DNA from: Lysobacter sp. TY2-98
GTDB lineage: Bacteria; Pseudomonadota; Gammaproteobacteria; Xanthomonadales; Xanthomonadaceae
Assembly (NCBI RefSeq): GCF_003367355.1
Contig: NZ_CP031413.1
Location: forward strand, 496,001-560,000
Reading direction: 5' to 3'
Length of the DNA: 64,000 nucleotides
Shown: in pieces, positions 47,892-56,932 of the stretch
Layout of the letters: every line of letters begins with the position of its first letter
Numbering within the stretch: position 1 is the first letter of the stretch
The notes under the pieces: generated by a model
Told to the model about the DNA's origin: nothing
What the model saw: only the letters and a program-made list of their open reading frames with translations
The model's database searches: none
Position numbers and translations under genes: made by a program

Positions 47892-49132
47892 GCGCGAACG
47901 AGACCTCGACACCCGTCACTTCGAATCCCTGGACCGTGCAGATGCGGTGGGCGGCTGACGTCGCCCCGATGGCCGTTCTGCTGCTCGACGATCGCGGCGA
48001 GCTCGCCTATGCGAACGCCAGCGCACGCCGCCTCGCTGCGCGTCTCGATCCCGCCGCACACGACGATCCTCATGCCGCGCGCCGGCTGCTGACGCTTGCG
48101 AACGACACCGACTGGTCGATCGCCCGCGTGCAGGGCCATTCGCGACGCGATGTGCAGGTGCGGCCCGACGTGATGCTCGCGGTCGAACTGTTCTGCGGCA
48201 GCGGCGAGAACGACGGCCAGCGGTTCGTCGCCATCACCGACATCTCCGCGCGCAGCGCGCGTGAACGCGAGCTCCAGCAGCGCCACGACGAACTCGAACG
48301 TGCCTACCGCTCGCTGTCAGGCGCGCAGGAGCAACTGCTGCAGAGCGAAAAGATGGCGTCGATCGGCCAGCTCGCCGCCGGCGTCGCGCACGAGATCAAC
48401 AACCCGATCGGCTACGTGCACAGCAACCTCGGCACGTTGCGCGAGTACGTCTCCGCACTGTTCGCGATGATCGAGACGTATGCGAGCGCGCTCGCGGCGC
48501 CCGACCCGCTGATCTACCGCAACGACATCCGTGCGCACCGCGAGAAGCTGGACATCGACTTCATCCTCGGCGACCTGCCGCAGCTGCTCGACGAATCGCG
48601 CGAAGGCATCGAGCGCGTCACGCGCATCGTGCAGGACCTCAAGGAGTTCTCGCACGTCGGCCGCAACGAGACGATGCGCCCGTCGGACCTGATCAAAGGC
48701 CTCGAATCCACGCTCAACATCGTGTGGAACGACCTCAAGTACAAGGTCAAGCTCGAGAAGATCTACGGCGACATGCCGCTGGTCGAATGCCATACGTCCG
48801 AGATCAACCAGGTCTTCATGAACCTGCTGATCAACGCCGGGCAGGCGATCGCCGAGCGCGGCGTGATCACGCTGGCCTGCGGTCAGGAAAACGACGAAGC
48901 CTGGGTGAGCATCGCCGACACGGGTTGCGGCATTCCGGAGGAAGCGCTCGGTCGGATTTTCGATCCGTTCTTCACGACCAAGCCGATCGGTCGCGGCACC
49001 GGCCTTGGCCTCGCGATCTCGTATCGCATCGTCGAGAAGCACCACGGGCGGCTCGAGGTGCAGAGCATCGTCGGACAGGGCACGACGTTCCGCGTGGTGT
49101 TGCCGATCCGGCAGCCGGAGGCGGCGGGCTGA
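47888..49132 (+). CDS. Sensor histidine kinase (PAS-like input)
   Basis: 414 residues, ATG at 47888 overlapping flgN. The input part resembles a PAS domain (MAVLLLDDRGELAYANASARRL, about 28-50) and is followed by a coiled coil. The H-box EKMASIGQLAAGVAHEINNPIGYV (His near residue 176) is unusual in being split from the catalytic part by a long helical region; the ATPase motifs are NQVFMNLLINAGQAI, DTGCGIP, FDPFFTTK and GTGLGL. No membrane segment, so cytoplasmic. Probable partner of the convergent GGDEF-EAL-receiver protein next door (compare Xanthomonas RavA/RavR). Confidence 0.9.
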   Translation: MSANETSTPVTSNPWTVQMRWAADVAPMAVLLLDDRGELAYANASARRLAARLDPAAHDDPHAARRLLTLANDTDWSIARVQGHSRRDVQVRPDVMLAVELFCGSGENDGQRFVAITDISARSARERELQQRHDELERAYRSLSGAQEQLLQSEKMASIGQLAAGVAHEINNPIGYVHSNLGTLREYVSALFAMIETYASALAAPDPLIYRNDIRAHREKLDIDFILGDLPQLLDESREGIERVTRIVQDLKEFSHVGRNETMRPSDLIKGLESTLNIVWNDLKYKVKLEKIYGDMPLVECHTSEINQVFMNLLINAGQAIAERGVITLACGQENDEAWVSIADTGCGIPEEALGRIFDPFFTTKPIGRGTGLGLAISYRIVEKHHGRLEVQSIVGQGTTFRVVLPIRQPEAAG

Positions 49133-49192
49133 GGTTTCCGCGTTGCCGACTTGGCTGTGTCGACGCAGAAAAGGTCAGCGCGGAAAAGCGAC

Positions 49193-50932
49193 CTAGAACC
49201 CGACCTCTTCCCCCTGCATCCGCCGCTCATGCGCACGGAATGCCGCCTGGATGTGCTCGCGCAGTTCGTCGTCGTTCCAGGGCTTGGTGAGGAAGCGGTA
49301 GATCGCGCCCTGGTTCACCGCTTCGGTGATGGACGCGAGGTCGGTGTAGCCCGACAGCACCATCCGCACCGTGTCCGGATACAGATCGCGCACGCGGCCG
49401 AGGAATTCGGTGCCGCTCATGTCGGGCATGCGCTGATCGGACACGATCACCTGCACGCGATTGCTGGCCAGCAGGTCGAAGGCCTCGCGCACGGAGTTCG
49501 CGGTGAGGATCTGGTAGCCGTCGCGACGGAACAGGCGGACGAGCGAACGCAGCACGTTCTCTTCGTCATCCAACAGCAGCAGCGTGCGCTCGGGGCGGGT
49601 CTGTGCGAACGCTTCCGGCAGCAGGAACCGCTTGCGGATGAGCTCGCCGAGTGCTTCCGCCGGCTGCGGTGCGCTGAAGATGTAACCCTGGAAGAAGTCG
49701 CAGTGGTTGCGGCGAAGGAAGCCGAGCTCGGCTTCGCTTTCGACGCCCTTCGCGCAGACCTTCATGTCGAGGCGATGGCCCATCGCGATGATGCCGCGCA
49801 CGATCGCGGCCGAACGCGTGTCGCTGGTGACGTTGCGGATGAAGCTGCGATCGATCTTCAGGCGATCGAGTGGGTACTGCGCGAGCGCGGCGAAGGACAG
49901 GCCGCCGAGGCCGAAGTCCTGCACGGTCAGCGTCGCACCGAGTTCGCGCAGGCCGACGAGGGTTTCGTAGGTGTGCCGCGCGTCCAATGACAGTGCGCCT
50001 TCCGGCACCTCGAATTCGAGGGCGCGGCCCGGCAGGTTCAGGCGATGCAGCAGCTCGCCGATGCGGTCGCGGCAGTCGGGTTGCGACAGCAGCGTCGTCG
50101 GCAGGTGCACCGAGATGGTCAGGTAGTCGATGCCTTCGTCGCGCCACTGCGCGAGCTGGCGCGCCGCCGCCTCGACAACCCACGAGCCCAGGCGCGCCGA
50201 CAGACCGACCCGTTCGACGATGTCTAGGAAACGGTTTGGCCGCAGCAGGCCGTTGCTCTCCGAGTTCCAGCGCAGCAGCGCGGAGAAGCCGGCGAGCGAC
50301 CCATCGTGGCCGTTGACGAACGGTTGGTAGAACAACCGGAATTCGTCGCGGTCGAACGCATCGGCGAAGCGCTGCGCGAAGCCGTCGTTGATCGGTCCGC
50401 GATCGGGTCGGCCGGAATACAGACCGACGTTGTCGAGACCGATCTGCTTCGCGTGGCGCAGCGCGTGCTCGGCGGTGGCGAGCAGGGCGGCCGCGTTCTG
50501 TGCGTGGTCCGGAAACACCGCGATGCCGATGGAAATGGTGATCGGCAGCGTGTACGGGGGAATTGACAGCGGCACTTCGAACGCGTCGCGCATGCGTTCG
50601 GCGAGCGCTTCGCCATCGGCCTCGCCTTCGCGATAGCCGATGCCGGCGATGAATTCGTCGGTACCGCGACGCCACAACCACGCGTCGGCCGGCATCGCAT
50701 TGCGCAGCCGCTGGGCGACGGCGGCGAGCACCTGGTCGCCGACGTTCTCGCCCATGTTGCTGTTGATCGAGCCGAACATGTCGACGTCGATGTGCAGCAG
50801 CGCCACCTTACGACGGGTGGCCGCTGCGGCGGCGATCGCGGTGGCGAGGGCGGGGCCGTTGGCGCCGAGGCGGTAGATGCCGGTCACCGGATCGACCGGG
50901 ACGCTGCCGTACTCGTCGTAGCGTTGGCTCAT
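49193..50932 (-). CDS. Degenerate GGDEF-EAL protein with C-terminal receiver
   Basis: 579 residues, ATG at 50932. GGDEF domain (about 30-175) has RRGTDEF in place of GGDEF. The EAL domain (about 185-430) has FSALLRW where E-A-L is expected and QDFGLGG where DDFGTG is expected, although LKIDRSFI is kept. A receiver domain follows (about 450-570) with LLDDEENVLRSL, VSDQRMPDMSG and FLTKPW. Catalysis by both enzyme domains is therefore doubtful; it may bind cyclic-di-GMP or act as a phospho-switch. Domain order matches Xanthomonas RavR; orthology is likely but unproven. Confidence 0.88.
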   Translation of the reverse strand: MSQRYDEYGSVPVDPVTGIYRLGANGPALATAIAAAAATRRKVALLHIDVDMFGSINSNMGENVGDQVLAAVAQRLRNAMPADAWLWRRGTDEFIAGIGYREGEADGEALAERMRDAFEVPLSIPPYTLPITISIGIAVFPDHAQNAAALLATAEHALRHAKQIGLDNVGLYSGRPDRGPINDGFAQRFADAFDRDEFRLFYQPFVNGHDGSLAGFSALLRWNSESNGLLRPNRFLDIVERVGLSARLGSWVVEAAARQLAQWRDEGIDYLTISVHLPTTLLSQPDCRDRIGELLHRLNLPGRALEFEVPEGALSLDARHTYETLVGLRELGATLTVQDFGLGGLSFAALAQYPLDRLKIDRSFIRNVTSDTRSAAIVRGIIAMGHRLDMKVCAKGVESEAELGFLRRNHCDFFQGYIFSAPQPAEALGELIRKRFLLPEAFAQTRPERTLLLLDDEENVLRSLVRLFRRDGYQILTANSVREAFDLLASNRVQVIVSDQRMPDMSGTEFLGRVRDLYPDTVRMVLSGYTDLASITEAVNQGAIYRFLTKPWNDDELREHIQAAFRAHERRMQGEEVGF

Positions 50933-50954
50933 GCGCGCAGTCTAGGCGGTCACA

Positions 50955-50974
50955 CGGGCGCTGCGCAGCGCCCG
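50955..50974. other. GC-rich hairpin between two minus-strand genes
   Basis: Perfect palindrome cgggcgctgcgcagcgcccg, 17 bp past the M28 peptidase stop, with no T-run; may act as a weak terminator or mRNA end. Confidence 0.6.
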
Positions 50975-50990
50975 CGTAAGGACAGCGGCT

Positions 50991-52424
50991 TCAGTGGCCG
51001 GCAGCCGGTGTCTCCGGCGGCTTGGGCGCGCTGCCGAAGCTGCCGTCGGCCGAGGCGGCGAGGTAGGCGAACACCGCGTAGGCCGCGGCGTTCTGCTGGA
51101 TCGCCGCCGGGTCGATCTTGTCGAAGGTGTCGTCCGGCGTGTGGTGCAGGTCGAAGTACTGCGTGCCGTCCTGCGCGAGCGATGCCCACGCGAGGCCCAA
51201 CTGCGCGAACGGGCCGATATCCGAGCCCGGGCCTTCGCCCTTGCCCTTCTCGAGGCGCGAGATGCCCAGCGGCGCCAGCGCCGACAGGATCTGCTCGTCG
51301 GCTTCCCGCGCATTCTCCGGCAGCGAGCTCGCATACCCGTAAATGCGATCGGCACCGAAATCGCTCTCCGCGCCGATCTGGTGCTTCTTGATATCGGGCA
51401 GGTGACGCGTCGCGTACGCGCGACCGCCGTGCAGGCCCTGTTCCTCGTTCGCGAACGCGATGACGCGGATCGTGCGGGCGGGATGCTTGGGCAGCTTCGC
51501 GATCATCGCGCCGGCCGCCATCGAGATGCCCACGCCCGCACCGTCGTCGATCGCGCCGGTGCCGAGATCCCACGAATCGAGATGCCCACCGATGACGACG
51601 ACTTCGTCCGGCTTCGAACTGCCGCGCACTTCGCCGATGACGTTGTACGACGTGTATTCACCATTCCAGCCGCAATCGAGCGCGACGCGGATCTTCTGCG
51701 GACCCATCGCGACCAGACGCGATAGCTGCTGCGCATCCGGGGACGACAGGGCAGCCGCCGGAATCGGCTTCACTCCGTCGTCGAAGCGCGTGAGGCCAGT
51801 GTGCGGCATGCGATGCGAATCGGTGCCGGCCGAATGCATCACGTAACCGATCGCACCTTTCTGTGCTGCGGTATTCGGGCCGCGCGAACGGATGCGCGAA
51901 CCCATGCCGTAGTCGTCACCACCGCGCTTGCGCTGCATCTGGAAATCGATGAAGACGATCTTGCCGGCGAGCGAACCTGCCGGCGCCGCTTCCAGCGACT
52001 CGAGGTCGGTGAAACGCACGACCTCTCCTTCGACGGTGCCACCGGGGCTGCCGCCGAGCGCGGTCAACTTCATCGGCTGCGAATGCGCGCCCAGGATCTC
52101 GCCGCTTTCGCTGCGACGCTCCCATTTGGGGAACGTTACCGGTTCGGCGTACACCTTGTCGAAGCCCAGCGACTTGAACTTCGCCTTCGCCCATTCCACC
52201 GCGCGCGCGTCGGCTTCGCTGCCGGCCATGCGCGGACCGACTTCGGTCGTCAGCGATTCGGTGATGCGGTAGGCGAGATCGCTCTGCAGCGCCGTCTCGC
52301 GCAGCTTCGACGCCTGTGACATCGCGGCATCGGGAATCCGCACCGGTTTGGCGGCGTCCGCGGCCAACGCGGGCAGCGACGCAAGGGCGAGGGAGAGTGC
52401 CGCCACGATCATCCGGGTGCGCAT
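50991..52424 (-). CDS. M28 family zinc metallopeptidase, secreted
   Basis: 477 residues, ATG at 52424. Signal peptide MRTRMIVAALSLALASLPALAA. A PA-type insert (about 115-245) sits within the peptidase domain. Zinc ligands and catalytic residues in order: His281 (GGHLDSWDLG), Asp293/294 (AIDDGAG), Glu327-Glu328 (FANEEQG), Asp355 (ESDFGA) and His428 (LHHTPDDTFDKID). Resembles xanthomonad carboxypeptidase-Q-type or aminopeptidase enzymes acting in the periplasm. Stands alone. Confidence 0.93.
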   Translation of the reverse strand: MRTRMIVAALSLALASLPALAADAAKPVRIPDAAMSQASKLRETALQSDLAYRITESLTTEVGPRMAGSEADARAVEWAKAKFKSLGFDKVYAEPVTFPKWERRSESGEILGAHSQPMKLTALGGSPGGTVEGEVVRFTDLESLEAAPAGSLAGKIVFIDFQMQRKRGGDDYGMGSRIRSRGPNTAAQKGAIGYVMHSAGTDSHRMPHTGLTRFDDGVKPIPAAALSSPDAQQLSRLVAMGPQKIRVALDCGWNGEYTSYNVIGEVRGSSKPDEVVVIGGHLDSWDLGTGAIDDGAGVGISMAAGAMIAKLPKHPARTIRVIAFANEEQGLHGGRAYATRHLPDIKKHQIGAESDFGADRIYGYASSLPENAREADEQILSALAPLGISRLEKGKGEGPGSDIGPFAQLGLAWASLAQDGTQYFDLHHTPDDTFDKIDPAAIQQNAAAYAVFAYLAASADGSFGSAPKPPETPAAGH

Positions 52425-52492
52425 GCGTCGAACCTGCTCGGGGAAACCCCGGAGGGTAGCAATGCGTCAGCCGTGTACGGCCGTGACGTTGG

Positions 52493-52918
52493 TCATGGTG
52501 GTGTGACGGACTTCGCCTTCAGGAGGTCGCGGATTTCGGTCAGCAGCACGACGTCTTCCGGCGGCGCGGCGGGCGCGTCCTCGGCGGGCTTGCGCAGGCG
52601 GTTGTAGGCGCGCAGCACGAGGAAGATCACGAACGCAATGATCAGGAAGTCGAGCGTGGCCTGCAGCACCGCGCCGTACTTCAGCGCGACTTCCGGTGTC
52701 GCGACCTTGCCGGCCGCGTCGAGCATCGCGGGCTTCAGCACGACCTTCCACTGGTCGACGCGGACGCCGCCGGTCGCCATCGCGATTACCGGCATGACCA
52801 GGCCATCGACCAGTGCGCTCACGATCTTGCCGAACGCCGCACCGATGACGACACCGACCGCGAGGTCGACGACATTGCCACGTGCGATGAAGGCCTTGAA
52901 CTCGTCGAGGAATCGCAC
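52493..52918 (-). CDS. mscL: MscL, large-conductance mechanosensitive channel
   Basis: 141 residues from a GTG at 52918. N-terminal helix and TM1 (LDEFKAFIARGNVVDLAVGVVIGAAFGKIV in parts) carry the highly conserved RGNVxDLAVGVVIGAAFG. TM2 lies at about 88-108 (TLDFLIIAFVIFLVLRAYN). Cytoplasmic helix at the end. Releases solutes under osmotic downshock. Confidence 0.97.
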   Translation of the reverse strand: MRFLDEFKAFIARGNVVDLAVGVVIGAAFGKIVSALVDGLVMPVIAMATGGVRVDQWKVVLKPAMLDAAGKVATPEVALKYGAVLQATLDFLIIAFVIFLVLRAYNRLRKPAEDAPAAPPEDVVLLTEIRDLLKAKSVTPP

Positions 52919-52934
52919 TTGGAAGTCTCCGGGA

Positions 52935-53645
52935 TCAGGCGGGAAGGATGCGGCCGTCCAGCACGGCGATGTCGTCGAGCGTGGCGTGGAACCGGTCGCC
53001 CGGCACCAGCGCGGCGACGCCGGCTGGCGTGCCCATGAAGATGAGGTCGCCGGCCTTCAGCGCGTAGAGCTTGGACAGCTCGTGCACGATGTCCTCGACC
53101 GTCCACACCAGATCGGTCAGCGCACCGTGCTGGCGACGCTCGCCGTTGATGTCGAGCGAGATCGTGTGCTGCGTGTAGTCGCCGACGCGCGCGGCCGGAA
53201 CGAGCGAACTCACCGGCGCGGAATGATCGAAGGCCTTGCCGATGTCCCAGGGCAGGCCCTTCGCTTTCGCGTTGCCCTGCAGGTCGCGGCGCGTGAGGTC
53301 CAAGCCGACGCCGTAGCCGAACACCAGATCGAGCGCGTTCGCCGGATCGATCACGCCGGCCGGCGCGTCCTTGCCGAGCGCGACGACGAGCTCGACTTCG
53401 TGATGCAGATCCTTCGTGCCCGGCGGGTAGGGCACCTGCCCGTCGAGCACCACCGCGTCGGCGGGCTTGAGGAAGAACACGGGCGTGCCGCGGTCGGTTT
53501 TCGACGTCGGCACCGCCGCGCCCATCTCGCGTGCGTGGTCGGCGAAGTTGCGGCCGACGCAGTAGATGCGGCGGACGGGAAAATGATCGGAGGTGCCGTC
53601 GACCGGGATGCGGACCGGCGCAGGAGCGGAAACGACGTCCGCCAT
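52935..53645 (-). CDS. Fumarylacetoacetate hydrolase family protein
   Basis: 236 residues, ATG at 53645. Typical FAH fold markers: IYCVGRNFADHAREMG (28-43), PVFFLKP, HHEVELVVALGK with the metal-binding Glu pair, GYGVGLDLTRRDLQ and the C-terminal GDLIFMGTPAGVAAL. Acts on beta-diketone or oxaloacetate-type substrates; the exact substrate cannot be read. 16 bp upstream of mscL on the same strand. Confidence 0.92.
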   Translation of the reverse strand: MADVVSAPAPVRIPVDGTSDHFPVRRIYCVGRNFADHAREMGAAVPTSKTDRGTPVFFLKPADAVVLDGQVPYPPGTKDLHHEVELVVALGKDAPAGVIDPANALDLVFGYGVGLDLTRRDLQGNAKAKGLPWDIGKAFDHSAPVSSLVPAARVGDYTQHTISLDINGERRQHGALTDLVWTVEDIVHELSKLYALKAGDLIFMGTPAGVAALVPGDRFHATLDDIAVLDGRILPA

Positions 53646-53647
53646 GC

Positions 53648-53953
53648 TCAGCGCGAGAGCAGCGGGCGCGGAACGACGCGGTACGTACCGTCGAGCACGC
53701 GATCGCCCGACGGCGCACGCGGCGCACGGCGCAGCAGCTTCCAGCCGAGACCGCCGATGATCATCACCGCGCCGACCGCCACCGCCACCACGAGGAACGC
53801 CGCCAGCAGCGCGAGGCCGAATAGCGCCAACACCACGCGCAGTGCGCGGTGGCGCGGCTTGCGCGGCTCGATCACGGTGCGGAACACGCCGCGGACGGGG
53901 CGTTCGGCGCGGCCGAGCAGGTCGGAAAGGCGGAGCAGGGTATGCAGGCGCAT
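53648..53953 (-). CDS. Small membrane protein
   Basis: 101 residues, ATG at 53953. Basic N-terminal half (RAERPVRGVFRTVIEPRKPRHR), one long hydrophobic segment at about 41-71 (VVLALFGLALLAAFLVVAVAVGA in parts), then an Arg-rich tail. Two bases from the FAH-family gene. No family recognised. Confidence 0.7.
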   Translation of the reverse strand: MRLHTLLRLSDLLGRAERPVRGVFRTVIEPRKPRHRALRVVLALFGLALLAAFLVVAVAVGAVMIIGGLGWKLLRRAPRAPSGDRVLDGTYRVVPRPLLSR

Positions 53954-54030
53954 GAGAAACTCACCGGGTCTTGCGAGCGTCGGAGTATCCGGCGGTCCCC
54001 CGGGTACGGTGTGAGGGAAGCGTTAATTTG

Positions 54031-54363
54031 ATGAGCCAGGTTCTCGTTTCGCTCGACGCGCTCGTCGAGGGCCAGCCATCGGAGGCCGAGGCGTTGATCG
54101 ACGGCGAGCCGGAGTCGCTGATCGTGGTGCGCACCGGCGAACGCGTGGACGCGTTCCTGAACGTCTGTCCGCATGCGGGGCGCCGGCTCGACTGGGCGCC
54201 GGGCAAGTTCCTGCTGACCCGCGAGGGCCTGCTGGTCTGCGCTGCGCACGGCGCGTCGTTCTCGCTGCCGTCGGGCGAGTGCGTCGCGGGTCCCTGCAAG
54301 GGCGATTCGCTGCGCCGCGTCGACGTACAGGTCGACGCCGGCGACGTCCGTCTCGCCGACTAG
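54031..54363 (+). CDS. Rieske [2Fe-2S] protein
   Basis: 110 residues from the ATG at 54031. Rieske cluster motifs CPHAGR (C-x-H, about 48-53) and CAAHGASF (C-x2-H, about 70-77). Small soluble ferredoxin-like carrier, NirD/biphenyl-ferredoxin size; redox partner unknown. The only plus-strand gene in this neighbourhood. Ends 4 bp inside the convergent YCII gene. Confidence 0.9.
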   Translation: MSQVLVSLDALVEGQPSEAEALIDGEPESLIVVRTGERVDAFLNVCPHAGRRLDWAPGKFLLTREGLLVCAAHGASFSLPSGECVAGPCKGDSLRRVDVQVDAGDVRLAD

Positions 54364-54734
54364 GCGCCGACGCGTCGACGCACCGCGTCGATGTCGCGCA
54401 CGGGCCGCACTTCGATCGCGCCGTAGCGCGTCCAGGGCATCGACTCGGCGATGCGCACCGCTTCGTCGAGATCCGCGGCTTCGATCAGGTTGAAACCGGC
54501 GAGGTATTCCTTGGTCTCCGCGAACGGGCCGTCGCTGATGCGCGTTGCACCGTCGCGATGCCGCACGGCGCGGGCGGTCGACGGCAGCTCGAGTTGTTGC
54601 GATTGCAGCAGTCGGCCTTCGGTGCGCAGTTCGTCCGCGTTGACGAAGCAGTGGTGCATGTGGCGATCGAACTCGTCCTGCGGCAGCGCTGCCAGGCGTT
54701 CGTCGTCGATGTACACGAGCAGGAGGAACTGCAT
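54360..54734 (-). CDS. YCII/DGPF domain protein
   Basis: 124 residues from the ATG at 54734. Opens MQFLLLVYIDDERL and carries the DGPF motif in RISDGPFAETKEYLAGF (about 66-82). Ferredoxin-like fold, usually dimeric. In ECF42 sigma loci such proteins are the typical partners and targets. Last gene of the operon 57,352-54,360. Function of the family unknown. Confidence 0.9.
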   Translation of the reverse strand: MQFLLLVYIDDERLAALPQDEFDRHMHHCFVNADELRTEGRLLQSQQLELPSTARAVRHRDGATRISDGPFAETKEYLAGFNLIEAADLDEAVRIAESMPWTRYGAIEVRPVRDIDAVRRRVGA

Positions 54735-54786
54735 GGGCGGCGTCCGGGCGGCGGTCGCGACATGCTGCGCGCACGCGGCGCGCCTG

Positions 54787-56049
54787 TCACGCGGCTCCGC
54801 AGCGGGCCGCGCGGTCGAGCAGGACGCGGCGCTCGCGCACGTTGCGCGTGAGGGCGGCGGCGCGTTCGAAGTCGATGCGGGCTTCATCGGCGCGACCGAG
54901 GCGGTCGAGCAGGTCGGCGCGCACGGCGGGCAAGAGTGCGTATTCGCCGAGGGCGCCCTCTTCGATGAGGCGATCGACACGCGGCAGCGCGTGCTCGGGA
55001 CCGAACGCCATCGACTCGGCCACGGCGCGATTGAGTTCGACGACGGGTGATGCGGTGACGTCGGACAGCTGCGCATAAAGCGCGGCAATGCGCGCCCAGT
55101 CGGTCGCTTCGGTGGACGGCGCACGCGCATGGCAGGCGGCGATCGCGGCCTGCAGCGCGTAGGGACCGTCCGCGCCACCGAGTGCGACGGCGCGATCGAG
55201 TTCGGCCAGGCCGTGCAGGATCAGCGTGCGATCCCAACGGCCGCGGTCCTGGTCGGCGAGCAGAATCGCGTTGCCGTCCGGATCGGTGCGCGCATTGAGG
55301 CGCGACGCCTGCAGTTCCATCAGTGCGACCAGGCCGTGTACTTCCGCCTCGTCCGGCATCAGTCCGGCGAGCACGCGACCGAGACGCATCGCGTCCTCGC
55401 ACAGCGCAGGACGCACGAGGTCGTCGCCGGCGGTCGCCGAATAGCCTTCGTTGAACACGAGGTAGAGCACCTGCAGCACCGCATCGAGACGTTCGGGAAG
55501 TTCCTCGCGTCGCGGCACCTCGAACGGCACCTGCGCATCGCGAAGCTTCTGTTTCGCTCGCACGATGCGCTGCGAGATCGTCGCGTCACGCGTCAGGAAC
55601 GCGCGTGCGATTTCCTCGACGGTGAGGCCGCCGAGCAGGCGCAGCGTCAGCGCGACGCGCGCGTCGAGCGGCAGCACCGGATGGCAGGCGACGAACATCA
55701 ACCGCAGCAGGTCGTCGCCGATGTCGTCGTCCGCGGCCATGTCGGGCCCTCCGTCGCGCGACGTGTCGTGCACATCGAGTTCCACCGCGTATTCGCGTTG
55801 ACGCTCGCCGTGCAACGAGCGCTGGCGCAGGTGGTCGACCGCACGATGCCGGGCGGCCGTCATCAGCCACGCGGCGGGGTTGTCCGGCACGCCGTCGACG
55901 GGCCAGCGCTGCAACGCCTGCACGAGGACGTCCTGCACGATTTCTTCGGCGACGCCGACATCGCCGGTCATGCGGGCAACGCGTGCGACCAGCCGTGGCG
56001 ATTCCATTCGCCACAGCGTGTCGAGCTGGCGCGCCGCGTCGTTCGTCAT
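54787..56049 (-). CDS. ECF sigma factor, ECF42-like with TPR-type C-terminus
   Basis: 420 residues from the ATG at 56049 (MTNDAARQLDTLW). Sigma region 2 (about 10-75, with GVAEEIVQDVLVQALQRWP) and region 4 (about 125-185, LGGLTVEEIARAFLTRDATISQRIVRAK in parts) are followed by about 220 residues of helical repeats rich in Ala/Leu/Arg. This size and the flanking DGPF genes match ECF42, a group without a classical anti-sigma factor. The C-terminal extension is thought to control activity. Confidence 0.92.
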   Translation of the reverse strand: MTNDAARQLDTLWRMESPRLVARVARMTGDVGVAEEIVQDVLVQALQRWPVDGVPDNPAAWLMTAARHRAVDHLRQRSLHGERQREYAVELDVHDTSRDGGPDMAADDDIGDDLLRLMFVACHPVLPLDARVALTLRLLGGLTVEEIARAFLTRDATISQRIVRAKQKLRDAQVPFEVPRREELPERLDAVLQVLYLVFNEGYSATAGDDLVRPALCEDAMRLGRVLAGLMPDEAEVHGLVALMELQASRLNARTDPDGNAILLADQDRGRWDRTLILHGLAELDRAVALGGADGPYALQAAIAACHARAPSTEATDWARIAALYAQLSDVTASPVVELNRAVAESMAFGPEHALPRVDRLIEEGALGEYALLPAVRADLLDRLGRADEARIDFERAAALTRNVRERRVLLDRAARCGAA

Positions 56050-56053
56050 GGGC

Positions 56054-56464
56054 TCAGGCGGCCGCCGGCATCTGCGACGCGTCCATCCAGAACAGGCCCC
56101 ACTGGTGCCCCTCGGGGTCGTTGAACGCGCGCTGGTACATGAAGCCGGAATCTTCGGCGTCGTGCTCCGTGACCGCACCGGCATCGACGGCGCGCTGGTG
56201 GAAATCGTCGACCGCCTCGCGCGAATCGAAGGACAGCGTGAGGAAGTGCTGCGTCGACGTGACGGGATCGCCGGCGTCCTTCTTGGTGAACGACTGGAAC
56301 AGCGGTCGCGCGAGGAACATCAGCTGCACGCCGTCGTTGAGGCCCACGCAGACGGCCTGTTCGCCGCTGAACTTCGGATCGATCGCGAGGCCGAGCGCTT
56401 CGACGAAACGCCTGGTGCGCGCGACGTCGGCGACGGGCATGTTGAGCCAGAGCGGGTGGTTCAT
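56054..56464 (-). CDS. VOC (glyoxalase/bleomycin-resistance fold) protein
   Basis: 136 residues from the ATG at 56464 (MNHPLWLNMPVADVAR). Two beta-alpha-beta-beta-beta units; FNDPEGHQWGLFWMD near the end is the usual metal-ligand-bearing strand. Four bases upstream of the sigma gene start, so translationally close. Substrate unknown. Confidence 0.88.
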   Translation of the reverse strand: MNHPLWLNMPVADVARTRRFVEALGLAIDPKFSGEQAVCVGLNDGVQLMFLARPLFQSFTKKDAGDPVTSTQHFLTLSFDSREAVDDFHQRAVDAGAVTEHDAEDSGFMYQRAFNDPEGHQWGLFWMDASQMPAAA

Positions 56465-56475
56465 GCGCGGTGTCC

Positions 56476-56907
56476 TCAGTGCGGCGGCTGCGCGGTCGGG
56501 CAGTTGACCATCCACGGCTTGCCGAAGCGATCTTTCAGCATGCCGAAGCGTTGCGCCCAGAACGTCGGTGCCAGCGGCATGGTGACCTGCGCACCTTCGG
56601 ACAGCTTCGCCCAGATGCGCTCCGCCTCCTCGGGGCTGTCGACGGAGATGTTCACTGTGGTCGACCCCGCGGCCGTGCTGGCGTCGCAGCCTTCACCGCC
56701 GCCGCCATCCGAACCCATCAGGGCCGCGCCACCGACCTGCAGGTGGATGTGCATGAGCCGGTCGTGCGTTTCCGGCGGCATCTCGGCCGCCATCGGCGAT
56801 TCGCCGAAGGTCGCTACGTAGACGAACTCGCCGCCGAGCGCGGCGCGATAGAACTCGAAGGCCTCGCGGCAGTTGCCGTCGAAGGCGAGGTAGGCGATCA
56901 GTTGCAT
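56476..56907 (-). CDS. PhnB-like VOC protein
   Basis: 143 residues from the ATG at 56907. Opens MQLIAYLAFDGNCREAFEFYRAAL and ends WAQRFGMLKDRFGKPWMVNC, both typical of the PhnB/DUF1338-like 3-demethylubiquinone-methyltransferase-fold group. A Gly-rich loop (GSDGGGGEGCDAS) is inserted. Second gene of the operon; RBS GGAGACC. Confidence 0.9.
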   Translation of the reverse strand: MQLIAYLAFDGNCREAFEFYRAALGGEFVYVATFGESPMAAEMPPETHDRLMHIHLQVGGAALMGSDGGGGEGCDASTAAGSTTVNISVDSPEEAERIWAKLSEGAQVTMPLAPTFWAQRFGMLKDRFGKPWMVNCPTAQPPH

Positions 56908-56932
56908 GGTCGGTCTCCTTGGATAGACGGGA

